Source: JACDAN01 sp963834825
Lineage (GTDB): Bacteria; Actinomycetota; Thermoleophilia; Gaiellales; Gaiellaceae
NCBI GenBank assembly: GCA_963834825.1
Contig: CAWICZ010000014.1
Location: 186,001-250,000 of the forward strand
Direction of reading: 5' to 3'
DNA: 64,000 nt
Numbering within the stretch: position 1 is the stretch's first letter; each line of letters opens with the position of its first letter. The translations under genes were made by a program, and so were the position numbers. The notes beneath the pieces were generated by a model. It was not told the origin of the DNA and did not search any database. It was given only the letters and a program-made list of their open reading frames with translations. This document shows positions 25,557 to 34,186 of the stretch, piece after piece.

Positions 25557-26704
25557 GTGACTTCTACGACCCACATCCATTCCATCGACGAGCTGCTGAC
25601 CCAGACGGTCGAGCGCGAGGCGTCCGACCTCCACATCTCCGCCGGCTCGCCGCCCGTCATCCGCGTGAACGGCCACCTCCAGCGCCTGCCGGAACACCCC
25701 GAAGATGGAGCCGGACGAGATCCGCACGCTCATCTACCGGATCCTTTCCACCGAGCAGCAGAAGCAGCTCGAGACGAAGCGCCAGTTCGACTTCTCGTAC
25801 TCGATCCCCGGCCTCGCCCGCTTCCGCGTGAACGCGTACTTCCAGCGGACGAGCGTCGGCGCGGCCTTCCGGCAGATTCCGGCTCGGATCAAGACGCTCG
25901 AGGAGCTCGGGATGCCCGAGCGCCTCTACGAGCTGGCCGACAAGCCGCGCGGGCTCGTGCTCGTGACCGGCCCGACGGGCTCAGGTAAGTCGACGACGCT
26001 CGCGTCGCTGATCGACCGGATCAACAGCACGCGCCACGACCACATCCTCACGATCGAGGATCCGATCGAGTTCCTTCACCACCACCGCAGCTGCATCGTC
26101 AACCAGCGCGAGATCGGTGAGGATGCGACGTCGTTCTCCGAAGGGCTTCGGGCGGCACTCCGCCAGGACCCGGACGTGATCCTCGTCGGCGAGATGCGCG
26201 ACCTCGAGACGATCTCGACCGCGCTGACGGCTGCCGAGACCGGCCACCTCGTCTTCGCGACGCTGCACACACAGAGTGCGCCGCAGACAATCGACCGCGT
26301 CATCGACGCGTTCCCGGCGGCACAGCAGGGCCAGGTGCGCGTCCAGCTCGCAGCCACGCTGCAGGGCGTCGTGACGCAGAACCTCGTCCCGACTGCCGAC
26401 GGCCTCGGCCGCACCGCGGCGCTCGAGATCCTCATGCCCGACGACGCCGTCCGGAACCTGATCCGGCAGGCGAAGATCGAGCAGGTCTACTCGGTCATGC
26501 AGACGAGCTCCTCGCGCGGAATGCTGACGATGGAGCAGTCGCTCGCCGACCTCGCGCTCGCGCAACGTGATCACGCCCGACGTCGCGTACTCACGCTCCA
26601 CCCGGCCCGACCAGCTCCAGGGCCTGCTCGAGCGCGGCGGCCTCATCGACTTTCACGCCCCTGCCCTTCCGACCGACGGCCTTCGCTTGGCCGCCGAAAG
26701 GTGA
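25557..26704 (+). CDS. pilT: PilT-family retraction ATPase, second paralogue, two +1 frameshifts
   Basis: GTG 25557 with AAAGAGG upstream. PilT N-terminus LLTQTVEREASDLHISAGSP, Walker A GPTGSGKS, Asp box TIEDPIEFLHHH, QREIGED, Walker B DPDVILVGEMRDLET and His box GHLVFATLHTQSA, and the canonical PilT segment DDAVRNLIRQAKIEQVYSVM. An extra C in CCCC 25697-25700 and one base near 26565 break the frame; the restored C-terminus reads VITPDVAYSRSTRPDQL and stops at 26704. Probably the main retraction motor, as its C-terminal signature is closer to classic PilT than that of the paralogue at 17113. Confidence 0.9.
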
Positions 26705-26706
26705 AC

Positions 26707-27876
26707 ATGGATCTGAAGAAGGAAATCAAGCTCTCGGATCTGGTGCGGAGGCCGGCGCGGGCGAAGAAGCCCGGAACGCGCAGCTTCCCGGGATCCGGAT
26801 CGAAACAGTCGAAGCCTCGCAAGAGGAAGAGCGAGCTCGTCGGCCTCAAGATCGGCGCGACACAGCTCGCGGCGTCGCGAGTCGCGAACAACGGCTCGCC
26901 GCACGTTCTCCAGCTCGCTCGGGAGGATCTCCCGTCCGGGATCGTCGTGGCCGGCGAAGTCCGTTCGGTGCCGGCGCTCGCGAGCGCGCTCGACGAGTTC
27001 TTCACGAAGCACGGGCTGCCGCGCCGCGGCGTCCGCCTCGGCGTCGCGACGAACCGCATCGGCGTCCGCGCCTTCGAGATCGCCGGCGTCGAGGACGACC
27101 GGCAGCTCGCGAACGCGGTTCGCTTCCGCGCCCACGAGGCCGTCGCGATCCCGCTCGACGAGGCTGTCCTCGACTATCACGTTTTGAGCGAGACGGTCGA
27201 CGAGGCCGGCAAGGTCAACCGCCGCATCCTCGTCGTTGCCGCCTACCGCGAGTCGATCGACCGCTACACGGCCGCCTGCAAGGAGGCCGGAATCGAGCTG
27301 GTCGGGATCGACCTCGAGGCGTTCGCGCTTCTGCGCGCAGTGGCACCGGCAGGTTCTGACTCTGCGGAGGCCGCAGTCGTTGCCATCACGATTGGCCACG
27401 ACCGGTCGACGCTCGCCATCTCCGACGGCGCCGTCTGCGACTTCACGCGCGTCCTCGAGTGGGGCGGTTCGACACTCACCCGCGCGATCGAGCGCGAGCT
27501 GAGCGTGACTGCTTCGGAGGCATCGGAGCTCAAGCTCGGCCTCTCGCTGGAGGACACCGATTCCTACGATGACGCAGGTGACAGCGCCTCGCGCGCTCGA
27601 CAGGCGGTGCGGCGCGAGCTTCAGACGCTCGCCCGCGAGCTTGTCGCCTCGCTTCAGTTCTACCAGGGCCAGCCGGGCTCGCTCGCGATCGGCGACATCC
27701 TGCTTTCGGGCGGGACCAGCCGGATGCCGGGCCTGCCCGAAGAGCTCGAGCGCCTGACGCGCGTCCGCGTTCGTCGGGCCGATCCGCTCGCTCGGGCGAA
27801 GGTCGCCGATTCCGTCCAGGCCGGTGAGGATCTGCCCTCGCTCGCCGTTGCGATCGGACTGGGGGTGGAGGTCTGA
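26707..27876 (+). CDS. pilM: PilM, actin-like pilus assembly protein
   Basis: 389 residues from ATG 26707, two bases after pilT2. A basic N-terminal extension of about 40 residues (ARAKKPGTRSFPGSG) precedes the actin-like core: VGLKIGATQLAASRV (phosphate 1), VRFRAHEAVAIPLDEAVLDY, VAITIGHDRSTLAISDG (phosphate 2) and ILLSGGTSRMPGLPEEL (adenosine). PilM is cytoplasmic and binds the N-terminus of PilN to link the ATPases with the membrane platform. Its stop overlaps pilN as TGATG. Intact. Confidence 0.93.
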   Translation: MDLKKEIKLSDLVRRPARAKKPGTRSFPGSGSKQSKPRKRKSELVGLKIGATQLAASRVANNGSPHVLQLAREDLPSGIVVAGEVRSVPALASALDEFFTKHGLPRRGVRLGVATNRIGVRAFEIAGVEDDRQLANAVRFRAHEAVAIPLDEAVLDYHVLSETVDEAGKVNRRILVVAAYRESIDRYTAACKEAGIELVGIDLEAFALLRAVAPAGSDSAEAAVVAITIGHDRSTLAISDGAVCDFTRVLEWGGSTLTRAIERELSVTASEASELKLGLSLEDTDSYDDAGDSASRARQAVRRELQTLARELVASLQFYQGQPGSLAIGDILLSGGTSRMPGLPEELERLTRVRVRRADPLARAKVADSVQAGEDLPSLAVAIGLGVEV

Positions 27877-28515
27877 TGCGGGCTGTCAACCTTCTTCCCG
27901 CAGGCGCAACCCGCGGCAGGCGCTGGGGCGCCGGTGACCGCGGGGACGCGAAGCGCGTACTGATCACCGCCGCGGTCGTGGCCGCCGTACTTCTGGCCGC
28001 GCTCGTCGCAGCGTTCGTCCACGCGCACAGCTCCGTCGCCGACAAGCAGGAGACGCTCGCCGGCCTCGAGCAGAAGGTCGTCGCCGCCCAGGCGAAGGCC
28101 GCGGCCGTTCAGGCGGCCCGCACGAACGCCCAGGCGCGCCGCGTGGCCGTGACGGACGTCACGTCGCAAGCGGATCACGTGGGAGCAGGTCCTCCGCGAC
28201 CTCTCGCGCGTGCTGCCGGCGAACGTCTGGCTCCAGAATCTCCAGGCCCAGTCGCCGACCCCGACGGCCGGAGCCTCGACGACCTCGACGACCTCGACCG
28301 CGACGACATCGACCGGCGCTACGCCGACCGCCTTCGTCGTCACCGGCTTCACGAGCTCGCAGAAGGGCGTCGCGCGCGTCATCGACCGGCTCTCCGTCCT
28401 GCCCTGGCTCTCGGACGTGTCGCTCCAGCAGAGCACACGCACCGACACGGCCAGTGGCGGCAAGGCAGTGCAGTTCACGATCGGAGCGAACCTCAGCTCC
28501 ACTGGAGGTAAGTGA
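27876..28515 (+). CDS. pilN: PilN, inner-membrane pilus platform protein, one +1 frameshift
   Basis: Starts with the PilM-binding signature MRAVNLLPAG, followed by one transmembrane helix (VLITAAVVAAVLLAALVAAFV) and a coiled coil (KQETLAGLEQKVVAAQAKAAAV). Near 28166-28171 one extra base shifts the frame; the continuation TWEQVLRDLSRVLPANVWLQ and a Thr/Ser-rich linker lead to the ferredoxin-like PilN C-domain. Stops at 28515, overlapping pilO as TGATG. Forms a heterodimer with PilO. Confidence 0.9.
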
Positions 28516-29150
28516 TGATCGATCGGCTTTCGAAGAGAACCGCCCTCGCGATCGCGGCGGTCGGTGTGCTCGCCGTCGTTCTCGTCGGCTGGTTCGCCGT
28601 CGTCTCGCCACAGCGGTCGAAGGCGTCCGAGCTCGACGGGAAGATCAGCGAGTCGCGCACGGCGCTCCAGCTTGCCGATGCCCTCAACCGGGGCGGCCAG
28701 CAGCGCCAGACCGCTGCCGAGGCCCGGATGCTCGCGAAGGCGATGCCTAACGAGACTCAGATGTCGCAGATCCTGCGGCAGCTGTCGTCGGCCGCGAAGG
28801 CCACCCGCGTACGGGTCAACAGCGTGACGCCGCAGGCGGCCGCTCCGCTCGCCGGATACGAGGCAGTCCCGATGGCCGTCGTCGTCGAGGGGCGCTACCT
28901 CGGCATTGCGAACTTCCTCGGCCGCCTCCGGACGCTGGTCACCGCGGGCCCGGAGAAGGTGCGCGCCAAGGGACGTCTGTACAGCGTCGACTCGATCCAG
29001 TTCGTCGGAGGCGCCGACGAGCAGCTCCTCCAGGCGACGATGACGCTCAACGCGTACCGGTTCGGCGGTGCGGCGGCAACACCGGCAAACGCCGGGACGG
29101 CGCCGGCCACGAGCGACACGACCTCCGCAACTCCGGCCCCGACGCAGTAA
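28515..29150 (+). CDS. pilO: PilO, inner-membrane pilus platform protein
   Basis: 211 residues from ATG 28515. One transmembrane helix (ALAIAAVGVLAVVLVGWFAVV), a coiled coil (KASELDGKISESRTALQLAD), then a PilO-like alpha/beta domain with AMPNETQMSQILRQLSSAAK and VPMAVVVEGRYLGIANFLGRL. The Ala/Thr-rich tail is low complexity. Stop TAA overlaps the next start as TAATG. Intact; partner of PilN. Confidence 0.9.
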   Translation: MIDRLSKRTALAIAAVGVLAVVLVGWFAVVSPQRSKASELDGKISESRTALQLADALNRGGQQRQTAAEARMLAKAMPNETQMSQILRQLSSAAKATRVRVNSVTPQAAAPLAGYEAVPMAVVVEGRYLGIANFLGRLRTLVTAGPEKVRAKGRLYSVDSIQFVGGADEQLLQATMTLNAYRFGGAAATPANAGTAPATSDTTSATPAPTQ

Positions 29151-29858
29151 TGAGCTCGGTCGGCTACGCACACGGCCGGCGCGCGCGCGAGGCCGCCGCG
29201 AAGGAGCGTCGTAAGAAGCTCCTCGCGTTCGCCGGGCTCGGCCTGTTCCTGGTCGTTCTCGCGATCCAGGTGCCCAAGACGCTCGACATGTTGCGCGTCC
29301 GAGAGCTCCAGCGCGACGAGCTCTTCCGGCTCGAGCACGGTCGACCCCGAGCTCAGCCGTCCGCCGCCAAGGTGTCGCGGCGGTCGGCCGCGCTTCCTGC
29401 GCACAACCAAGGCCGACGATCCCTTCGCCTCGCGCCGAGTCGTGGACGGGGAGACCCGTCCGGGCGCGGTCGGCGCGTCGGCGGGCTGCACGATCCGTTC
29501 CAGCAGCCTTCGGCGGCCACGCCGAGGCCGGCGGCGCCGCGCACCGCGGATTCCGCAGCGCATCATCGTCGGCACCCCGGGTACGCGGGCGCCGAGGGTC
29601 GGCTACACCGTCGTGCTCGCCTCGATTCCGACGTCGAACAGTCGAGCCTCGGCGGTGCGGTTCGCCCGCACGGCCCGAGCGCGCGGCGTCGGTGGCGTCG
29701 GCGTCCTCCGGTCGTCTGCTCGTAACCGGCTGCGCGCCGGCTACTGGGTCGTGTACAGCGGCATGTACCGCAACGCCGCCGGCGCCCAGCGCGCCGCATC
29801 GCAGGTCCACGCGCGCGGCTATCGCACCGCCTACCTCCGGCAGCTCGTCCGGTACTAG
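29150..29858 (+). CDS. Membrane-anchored SPOR-domain protein in the PilP position, frameshifted
   Basis: ATG 29150 overlaps the pilO stop. Basic N-terminus and one transmembrane helix (KLLAFAGLGLFLVVLAIQVP) continue to RELQRDELFRLEHG, then the frame moves by one near 29340; KADDPFASRRVVDGETRP follows and, after further uncertain reading, a SPOR domain: YTVVLASIPTSNSRASAVRF and GYWVVYSGMYRNAAGAQRAA. SPOR domains bind denuded peptidoglycan glycan strands. It occupies the place that PilP has in Gram-negative clusters, so it may anchor the pilus machine to the cell wall (inference). Confidence 0.75.
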
Positions 29859-29870
29859 GAGCATCCGGCC

Positions 29871-30425
29871 GTGACCATCTCGACTCGCGTGCGTGAGGAG
29901 TCCGGGTTCGGGCTCGTCGAGCTGTTGATCGCGATGACCGTGATGGTCGTCGGGATCACGGCGCTCGTCGCCGGCATGAGCTCGGGCTTCGTCGCGCGTC
30001 AAGCGCGCCGCGGACGAGTCCACCGCGGCCGCGGTCGCCGACAAGCAGATGGAGGCGTACCGCGCAGCTCCGAGATTCGCTGCGATCTCACCTCGACCTG
30101 CACGCTCCGACGCGGCGCCAGCGCGACCGACGTGCTTCAGCGCACGCAGCATCGGTCGACCGGCGCCGCGACGGCGCGTCGAGTCTACCGCGTCGCCGCA
30201 CGCGACTCCGCTGCGAGACTGCGCCAGTCAGCACGCTCGACGGCGCGGACGGTCGCCCCGACGTCGACACGTACATCGTCGACGCGACGCCGGCCAGCGG
30301 CAGCGTCAGCCCGCGAAGCGCGTCACGATCGTCGCGTCCACGACCCGTCAACACAATCGCTCCTGCGCGAGACGCGACTCTGCTCCGCCGACGGCTGCTC
30401 AACCTTCGATCAAGCAACCGGCTAG
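29871..30425 (+). CDS. PilV-like minor pseudopilin, frameshifted
   Basis: GTG 29871. Class III prepilin signal REESG then FGLVELLIAMTVMVVGITAL with Glu5. The frame is lost after FVA near 29998; ADESTAAAVADKQMEAYRA is readable in another frame and AKRVTIV-like beta-strand text further on. The last frame ends DQATG at 30425. Expected substrate of PilD and component of the pilus priming complex together with the minor pilin at 18261 and the PilX-like protein. Confidence 0.75.
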   Translation: MTISTRVREESGFGLVELLIAMTVMVVGITALVAGMSSGFVARQARRGRVHRGRGRRQADGGVPRSSEIRCDLTSTCTLRRGASATDVLQRTQHRSTGAATARRVYRVAARDSAARLRQSARSTARTVAPTSTRTSSTRRRPAAASAREARHDRRVHDPSTQSLLRETRLCSADGCSTFDQATG

Positions 30426-30458
30426 CTGACCCGCCGATAACAAAGAGAGGAACGAGAC

Positions 30459-31670
30459 ATGGCCGCATTCACATATGACGCAATCAACTCCCAGGGCATC
30501 GAGCTCAGCGGCGAGATCCACGCACCCGACCTCACGGCGGCGCGCGAGCAGCTGCAGGCCCGCGGCCTGCTGCCGCAGGCGCTGAGCGAGCGCTCGGCGA
30601 GCGGCGAGCGCGGCGCGAGGTCGGCGTTCAAGAAGGTCAAGGCGAAGTCGCTTCAGGTCTTCTCGCGCCAGCTCGCGACGATGATCGAGGCGGGCGTCAG
30701 CGTTGTCGCTGCGCTCGCCACGCTCGAGGAGCAGACGGAGGACAAGTACCTCCGCGAGGTGATCGCCGAGATCCGGTCCGACGTCGAGGGCGGCATGGTG
30801 CTCTCGAAGGCGTTCGCGCGCCACCCGAAGGTGTTCAACCGCCTCTACGTCTCGATGATCGAGGCCGGCGAGTCGTCGGGCACGCTCGACGCGGTGCTCG
30901 ACCGCGCCGCGACGCAGATCGAGAAGGAGAACAAGCTCAGGCGCCGCGTCAAGGGCGCGATGGTCTACCCGAGCGTCGTCATCACCTTCGCGACGCTCGT
31001 CCTCATCTTCATGCTCATGTTCATCGTCCCGGTCTTCGCCGAGATCTTCGACGATCTCGGCGGCGAGCTTCCGAAGCCGACGCAGCTCGTGATGGGCGCC
31101 TCGAACCTGATGCGCGGCTGGTGGTTCGTGATCTTCCCGCTCGTCATCGGCCTGATCTTCGCGTTCCGGCACTGGAAGAAGACTGAGCGAGGCCGCCAGG
31201 TCTGGGATCGCTTCAAGCTCCGCATCCCGATGAAGATCGGCGACGTCGTGCACAAGGTGGCGCTCGCCCGCGTCTCTCGCACGCTTGCGACGCTGATCGC
31301 GGCCGGTGTCGACATCATCAAGGCGCTCGAGATCACCGGCGCCACGTCGGGGAACTGGGTCGTCGAGCAGTCACTCGAGAACGTGCGGACGCGCGTTCAC
31401 GAGGGAGCGCCGATCAGCCTGCCGTTGGCCGAGGATCCCGTGTTCCCGCCGATGGTCGGCCACATGGTCAAGATCGGCGAGGAGACCGGTGAGCTCGACA
31501 AGATGCTCGGCAAGGTCGCCGACTTCTACGAGGACGAGGTCGACGCAGCCATCCAGGCGCTCACATCGATCATCGAGCCGATCCTGATGATCGGGGTCGG
31601 CGCGATGGTCGGAGTCATCGTCATCTCGATGTATCTCCCGATGTTCAAGATGCTGACGCTGATCAAGTAG
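30459..31670 (+). CDS. pilC: PilC, pilus platform membrane protein
   Basis: 403 residues, the usual length, intact. ATG 30459 has AAAGAGG upstream. The N-terminal linker FTYDAINSQGIELSGEIHAP is followed by two T2SSF domains (VFSRQLATMIEAGVSVVAAL and KVALARVSRTLATLIAAGVD) and three transmembrane helices, ending MYLPMFKMLTLIK. It transduces PilB/PilT rotation to pilin insertion or removal. The end of the gene overlaps the first copy of a 16-bp direct repeat. Confidence 0.95.
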   Translation: MAAFTYDAINSQGIELSGEIHAPDLTAAREQLQARGLLPQALSERSASGERGARSAFKKVKAKSLQVFSRQLATMIEAGVSVVAALATLEEQTEDKYLREVIAEIRSDVEGGMVLSKAFARHPKVFNRLYVSMIEAGESSGTLDAVLDRAATQIEKENKLRRRVKGAMVYPSVVITFATLVLIFMLMFIVPVFAEIFDDLGGELPKPTQLVMGASNLMRGWWFVIFPLVIGLIFAFRHWKKTERGRQVWDRFKLRIPMKIGDVVHKVALARVSRTLATLIAAGVDIIKALEITGATSGNWVVEQSLENVRTRVHEGAPISLPLAEDPVFPPMVGHMVKIGEETGELDKMLGKVADFYEDEVDAAIQALTSIIEPILMIGVGAMVGVIVISMYLPMFKMLTLIK

Positions 31671-31674
31671 TGAC
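31659..31674 (+). repeat. 16-bp direct repeat CTGATCAAGTAGTGAC, copy 1
   Basis: Spans the pilC stop codon. An identical copy occurs exactly 300 bp later at 31959-31974. Confidence 0.9.
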
Positions 31675-31689
31675 CTCGAAGTTGCGGCG

Positions 31690-31962
31690 ATGAGAAACGA
31701 ACACAGCTTCTACACGGGCCCGAGCGGGGTCGCCGCCTTCGACCAGCACCACTCCGCTGCGCTCGAAACTCTGCGCGGGGCGAGCGCTTTCATGGTCGTG
31801 GTCGCCGAGCCCGACGCCAACGGCGCAATGCAGACGCGTGTGCTCGCGGCGTCCAGGGACGGCGGGCTGCTGGGAGCCGCCTGCTGTGTGCGTGCGATCG
31901 AGTACGGCGCGGAAGCGCTGACGGCGATGCAGCAGGCAATCGACGAAGACGTCGAAGCCTGA
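31690..31962 (+). CDS. Hypothetical 90-residue protein
   Basis: ATG 31690, MRNEHSFYTGPSGVAAFDQHH. It has a central hydrophobic strand ASAFMVVVAEPDANGAMQTRVL and a C-terminal helix EYGAEALTAMQQAIDEDVEA; no transmembrane segment and no recognised family. It lies between two exact 16-bp repeats spaced 300 bp, its stop codon being inside the second copy. No strong ribosome binding site. Could be a cassette inserted between pilC and the nuclease gene. Confidence 0.6.
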   Translation: MRNEHSFYTGPSGVAAFDQHHSAALETLRGASAFMVVVAEPDANGAMQTRVLAASRDGGLLGAACCVRAIEYGAEALTAMQQAIDEDVEA

Positions 31963-31974
31963 TCAAGTAGTGAC
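31959..31974 (+). repeat. 16-bp direct repeat CTGATCAAGTAGTGAC, copy 2
   Basis: Spans the stop of the 90-residue gene and the GTG start of the nuclease gene. Identical to 31659-31674. Confidence 0.9.
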
Positions 31975-32704
31975 TGTTCTCAAAGGGTTGAGCGCCGCCG
32001 CCGCGGTGGGGGTCTTCGCGGTGGTGGCGCTCGGCACATCTGCAGGCGCCGCGACCGGCTCGGAGACGCAGGCGCAGAGTTCGCAAGTCGCCGTTGTCGC
32101 CTCGGTCTACGACGGCGACACGCTCACGCTCCGAGACGGACGGAGGGTGCGCCTGCTCCAGATCGACACGCCCGAGCTTGGCTCGGGAGAGTGCTACTCG
32201 CGCGCTGCTCGGACGGCGCTGGTCGCTTTGGCGCCGCCCGGAAAGCGGGTCGTGCTCGAGACCGATCCTCGGCTCGACCGGGTCGATCGCTACGGCCGCC
32301 TGCTCCGGTACGTGAAGCGGAACGGCGTGAACGTGAACCTCGAGCTCGCCCGGCGAGGAGCGGCAGCGCCGTACTTCTACCGAGGCGACAGGGGCCGGTA
32401 TGCAGGCTCGCTCATGCGGGCCGCTCAAGGCGCGAAGGCGGCGAAGCGCGGCCTCTGGAAGGCCTGCCCGTCCACCGTGCTCGATCCGTTCCGTGCCGTG
32501 GAGACGGGCCGGAGCGGGCCGCCGACGCGGACCCCGACTCCGTCAGGCAAGTGCGACCCGAACTACGCCGGCGGCTGCGTCCCGCCGCCTCCGCCCGACC
32601 TCGATTGCGCCGACATTCGCGCCCTGGGCATCGCTCCAGTCCGGGTGATCGGGTCCGACCCGCACCGCCTCGACGGCGACAACGACGGACTCGGCTGCGA
32701 GTAG
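31970..32704 (+). CDS. Secreted thermonuclease (SNase) with excalibur domain
   Basis: 244 residues from GTG 31970. Signal peptide (AAAAVGVFAVVALGTSAGAA), then the staphylococcal-nuclease fold: VYDGDTLTLRDGRRVRLLQIDTPE, with catalytic Arg and Glu region GKRVVLETDPRLDRVDRYGR and later LARRGAAAPYFY. The C-terminus is an excalibur domain: DLDCADI...DPHRLDGDNDGLGCE with the calcium-binding DxDxDGxxCE signature. Exported; degrades extracellular nucleic acid. Location just after the pilus locus suggests a possible link to DNA uptake, which is inference. Confidence 0.9.
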   Translation: MTVLKGLSAAAAVGVFAVVALGTSAGAATGSETQAQSSQVAVVASVYDGDTLTLRDGRRVRLLQIDTPELGSGECYSRAARTALVALAPPGKRVVLETDPRLDRVDRYGRLLRYVKRNGVNVNLELARRGAAAPYFYRGDRGRYAGSLMRAAQGAKAAKRGLWKACPSTVLDPFRAVETGRSGPPTRTPTPSGKCDPNYAGGCVPPPPPDLDCADIRALGIAPVRVIGSDPHRLDGDNDGLGCE

Positions 32705-32721
32705 TCGAGCTCCTGCGAGCC

Positions 32722-33609
32722 TTAGGGCTCGAACACGTCCAAGCGGGCCTTCTGGACGCGCTGGAAGCCCGCCGCGGTTAGGGTGCTGCTGTCGACGAGC
32801 CGGCTCATCCAGCCATGACCCTTGAGTGGGTCGGCCTCGTCGTCGGAGTTCCCGACCGAGACGAAGATCCGTCCGTCTCGGAAGTCCCACTCCTCGATCT
32901 CGTCCTGCTCCCCCTCGACGTCCCCGCGGAACTGCCGCAGGTCCTCGAGTAGCCGTTCCTTGATCGTCTCCAGCCAGGTCTCACGCGGGTCGCGGGCGGG
33001 ATTGACCCCGCACAGCTCGATCAGGTCGTCCTCGATTTCGTCGAGGATGAAGGCGTCGATGTAGCGCTCGGCCTCCTCCCAATCGGGCTCCTCGCCTGGC
33101 TCGAGTGCGACCAACTCGATCGAGAGCCCTGCGGCCTCGGCGCGGGCGAACGCAGCGGCAGCGCCGGCCGGAAGTTCCTCGTCCTCACGGCTCGCAAGTG
33201 AGTGCTCGAGCTCGTGGTCGGGAACCTGCTCGACCTCGTCGTAGTCGCGCTCGGCGATGAGCTCGAGGTAGGGCTCGCCGTCGTCGTCCCGGCCCACGCG
33301 CTGATCGACGACCTGCCAGCTGACCGCCTGGCCGTCCTCGATCGTCGCGAGCGCGTGCCCGATCCCCGGCGCGCCCGGGCGGTAGCGACGAAAAGCGCCG
33401 GTCTCGACGCGGCCGTCCGGATGTCGCAGCTCGAGGCGGTAGCGGGCCGGCTTCGCCGTCGCCCGCGGGCCGTCCACACCCTCGATCAGCCAGTAGCGGC
33501 CCTCGAGTCGCAGGACGGCGCCGACCTCGAGCGGCTCGTCGGATGCGTACTCGTGGACGCGCTCACTGCCCGCACGCGTGCTGACGACGATTTCGTAGCG
33601 GGTAGCCAT
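32722..33609 (-). CDS. Hypothetical acidic protein
   Basis: 295 residues from ATG 33609 with AAGGGAG upstream (GTG 33615 is possible). The first 80 residues form a beta-rich module (YEIVVSTRAGSERVHEYASD, VGAVLRLEGRYWLIEGVDG); the rest is strongly acidic and helical (EEPDWEEAERYIDAFILDEIED). No signal peptide, no transmembrane segment, and I do not recognise the family. Divergent from the kinase gene at 33656. Confidence 0.7.
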   Translation of the reverse strand: MATRYEIVVSTRAGSERVHEYASDEPLEVGAVLRLEGRYWLIEGVDGPRATAKPARYRLELRHPDGRVETGAFRRYRPGAPGIGHALATIEDGQAVSWQVVDQRVGRDDDGEPYLELIAERDYDEVEQVPDHELEHSLASREDEELPAGAAAAFARAEAAGLSIELVALEPGEEPDWEEAERYIDAFILDEIEDDLIELCGVNPARDPRETWLETIKERLLEDLRQFRGDVEGEQDEIEEWDFRDGRIFVSVGNSDDEADPLKGHGWMSRLVDSSTLTAAGFQRVQKARLDVFEP

Positions 33610-33655
33610 GAACACATTCTCCCTTTTGAGTGATTGGCATGGGGAAGATGGTGCC

Positions 33656-34186
33656 GTGGCAACGATGCGGAAGGTCGCGGTGATTGCGAGTGCGAGCGGG
33701 AACGGGAAGACGACGCTCGGCCGCCAGCTTGCGCATCGGCTCGACGTTCCGTTCGTCGAGCTGGACGCGCTCGTTCACGGGCCTAACTGGGTCGAGACGC
33801 CAGACGACGTGCTGCGCGCGCAGGTCGAGCCGATCGTCGCTTCCGGCGGGTGGGTGATTGACGGTACGTACAGCCGCAAGCTCGGCGACCTGGTTCTCGA
33901 GGCTGCCGACGTCGTCGTCTGGCTCGACTTGCCCATTCGCGTGTGGATGCGGCGGCTCGTCCGGCGGACGTGGCGCCGCATGCGTGGGCGCGAACAACTG
34001 TGGAACGACAACCGCGAGTCGCTCCGGGACGTGATCTGGGGGCGTGACTCGCTCATCGTCTATGCCGTCCGCTCTCACTTCAGGAGGCGCAGAAAGTGGC
34101 CTGAGAAGCTGCGGGGCTTCCCCGTCGTGCGGTTGCGCACACCGGCTGAAGTCGAACGGTTTCTGGCTGACGCGAAGCCGGCCTAG
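33656..34186 (+). CDS. P-loop kinase-like protein (FlaR/adenylate kinase-related)
   Basis: 176 residues from GTG 33656 (ATG 33665 is an alternative). P-loop ASGNGKTTLGRQLA, then VELDALVHGPNW and GGWVIDGTYSRKLGDLVLEA and ADVVVWLDLP, the pattern of small AAA/P-loop kinases annotated as DNA topology modulation protein FlaR-related or adenylate-kinase-like. LID-type Arg residues occur in RRTWRRMRGRE. Substrate unknown; a nucleotide or small-molecule kinase. Converges with the AAA ATPase gene (4-bp overlap). Confidence 0.82.
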   Translation: MATMRKVAVIASASGNGKTTLGRQLAHRLDVPFVELDALVHGPNWVETPDDVLRAQVEPIVASGGWVIDGTYSRKLGDLVLEAADVVVWLDLPIRVWMRRLVRRTWRRMRGREQLWNDNRESLRDVIWGRDSLIVYAVRSHFRRRRKWPEKLRGFPVVRLRTPAEVERFLADAKPA

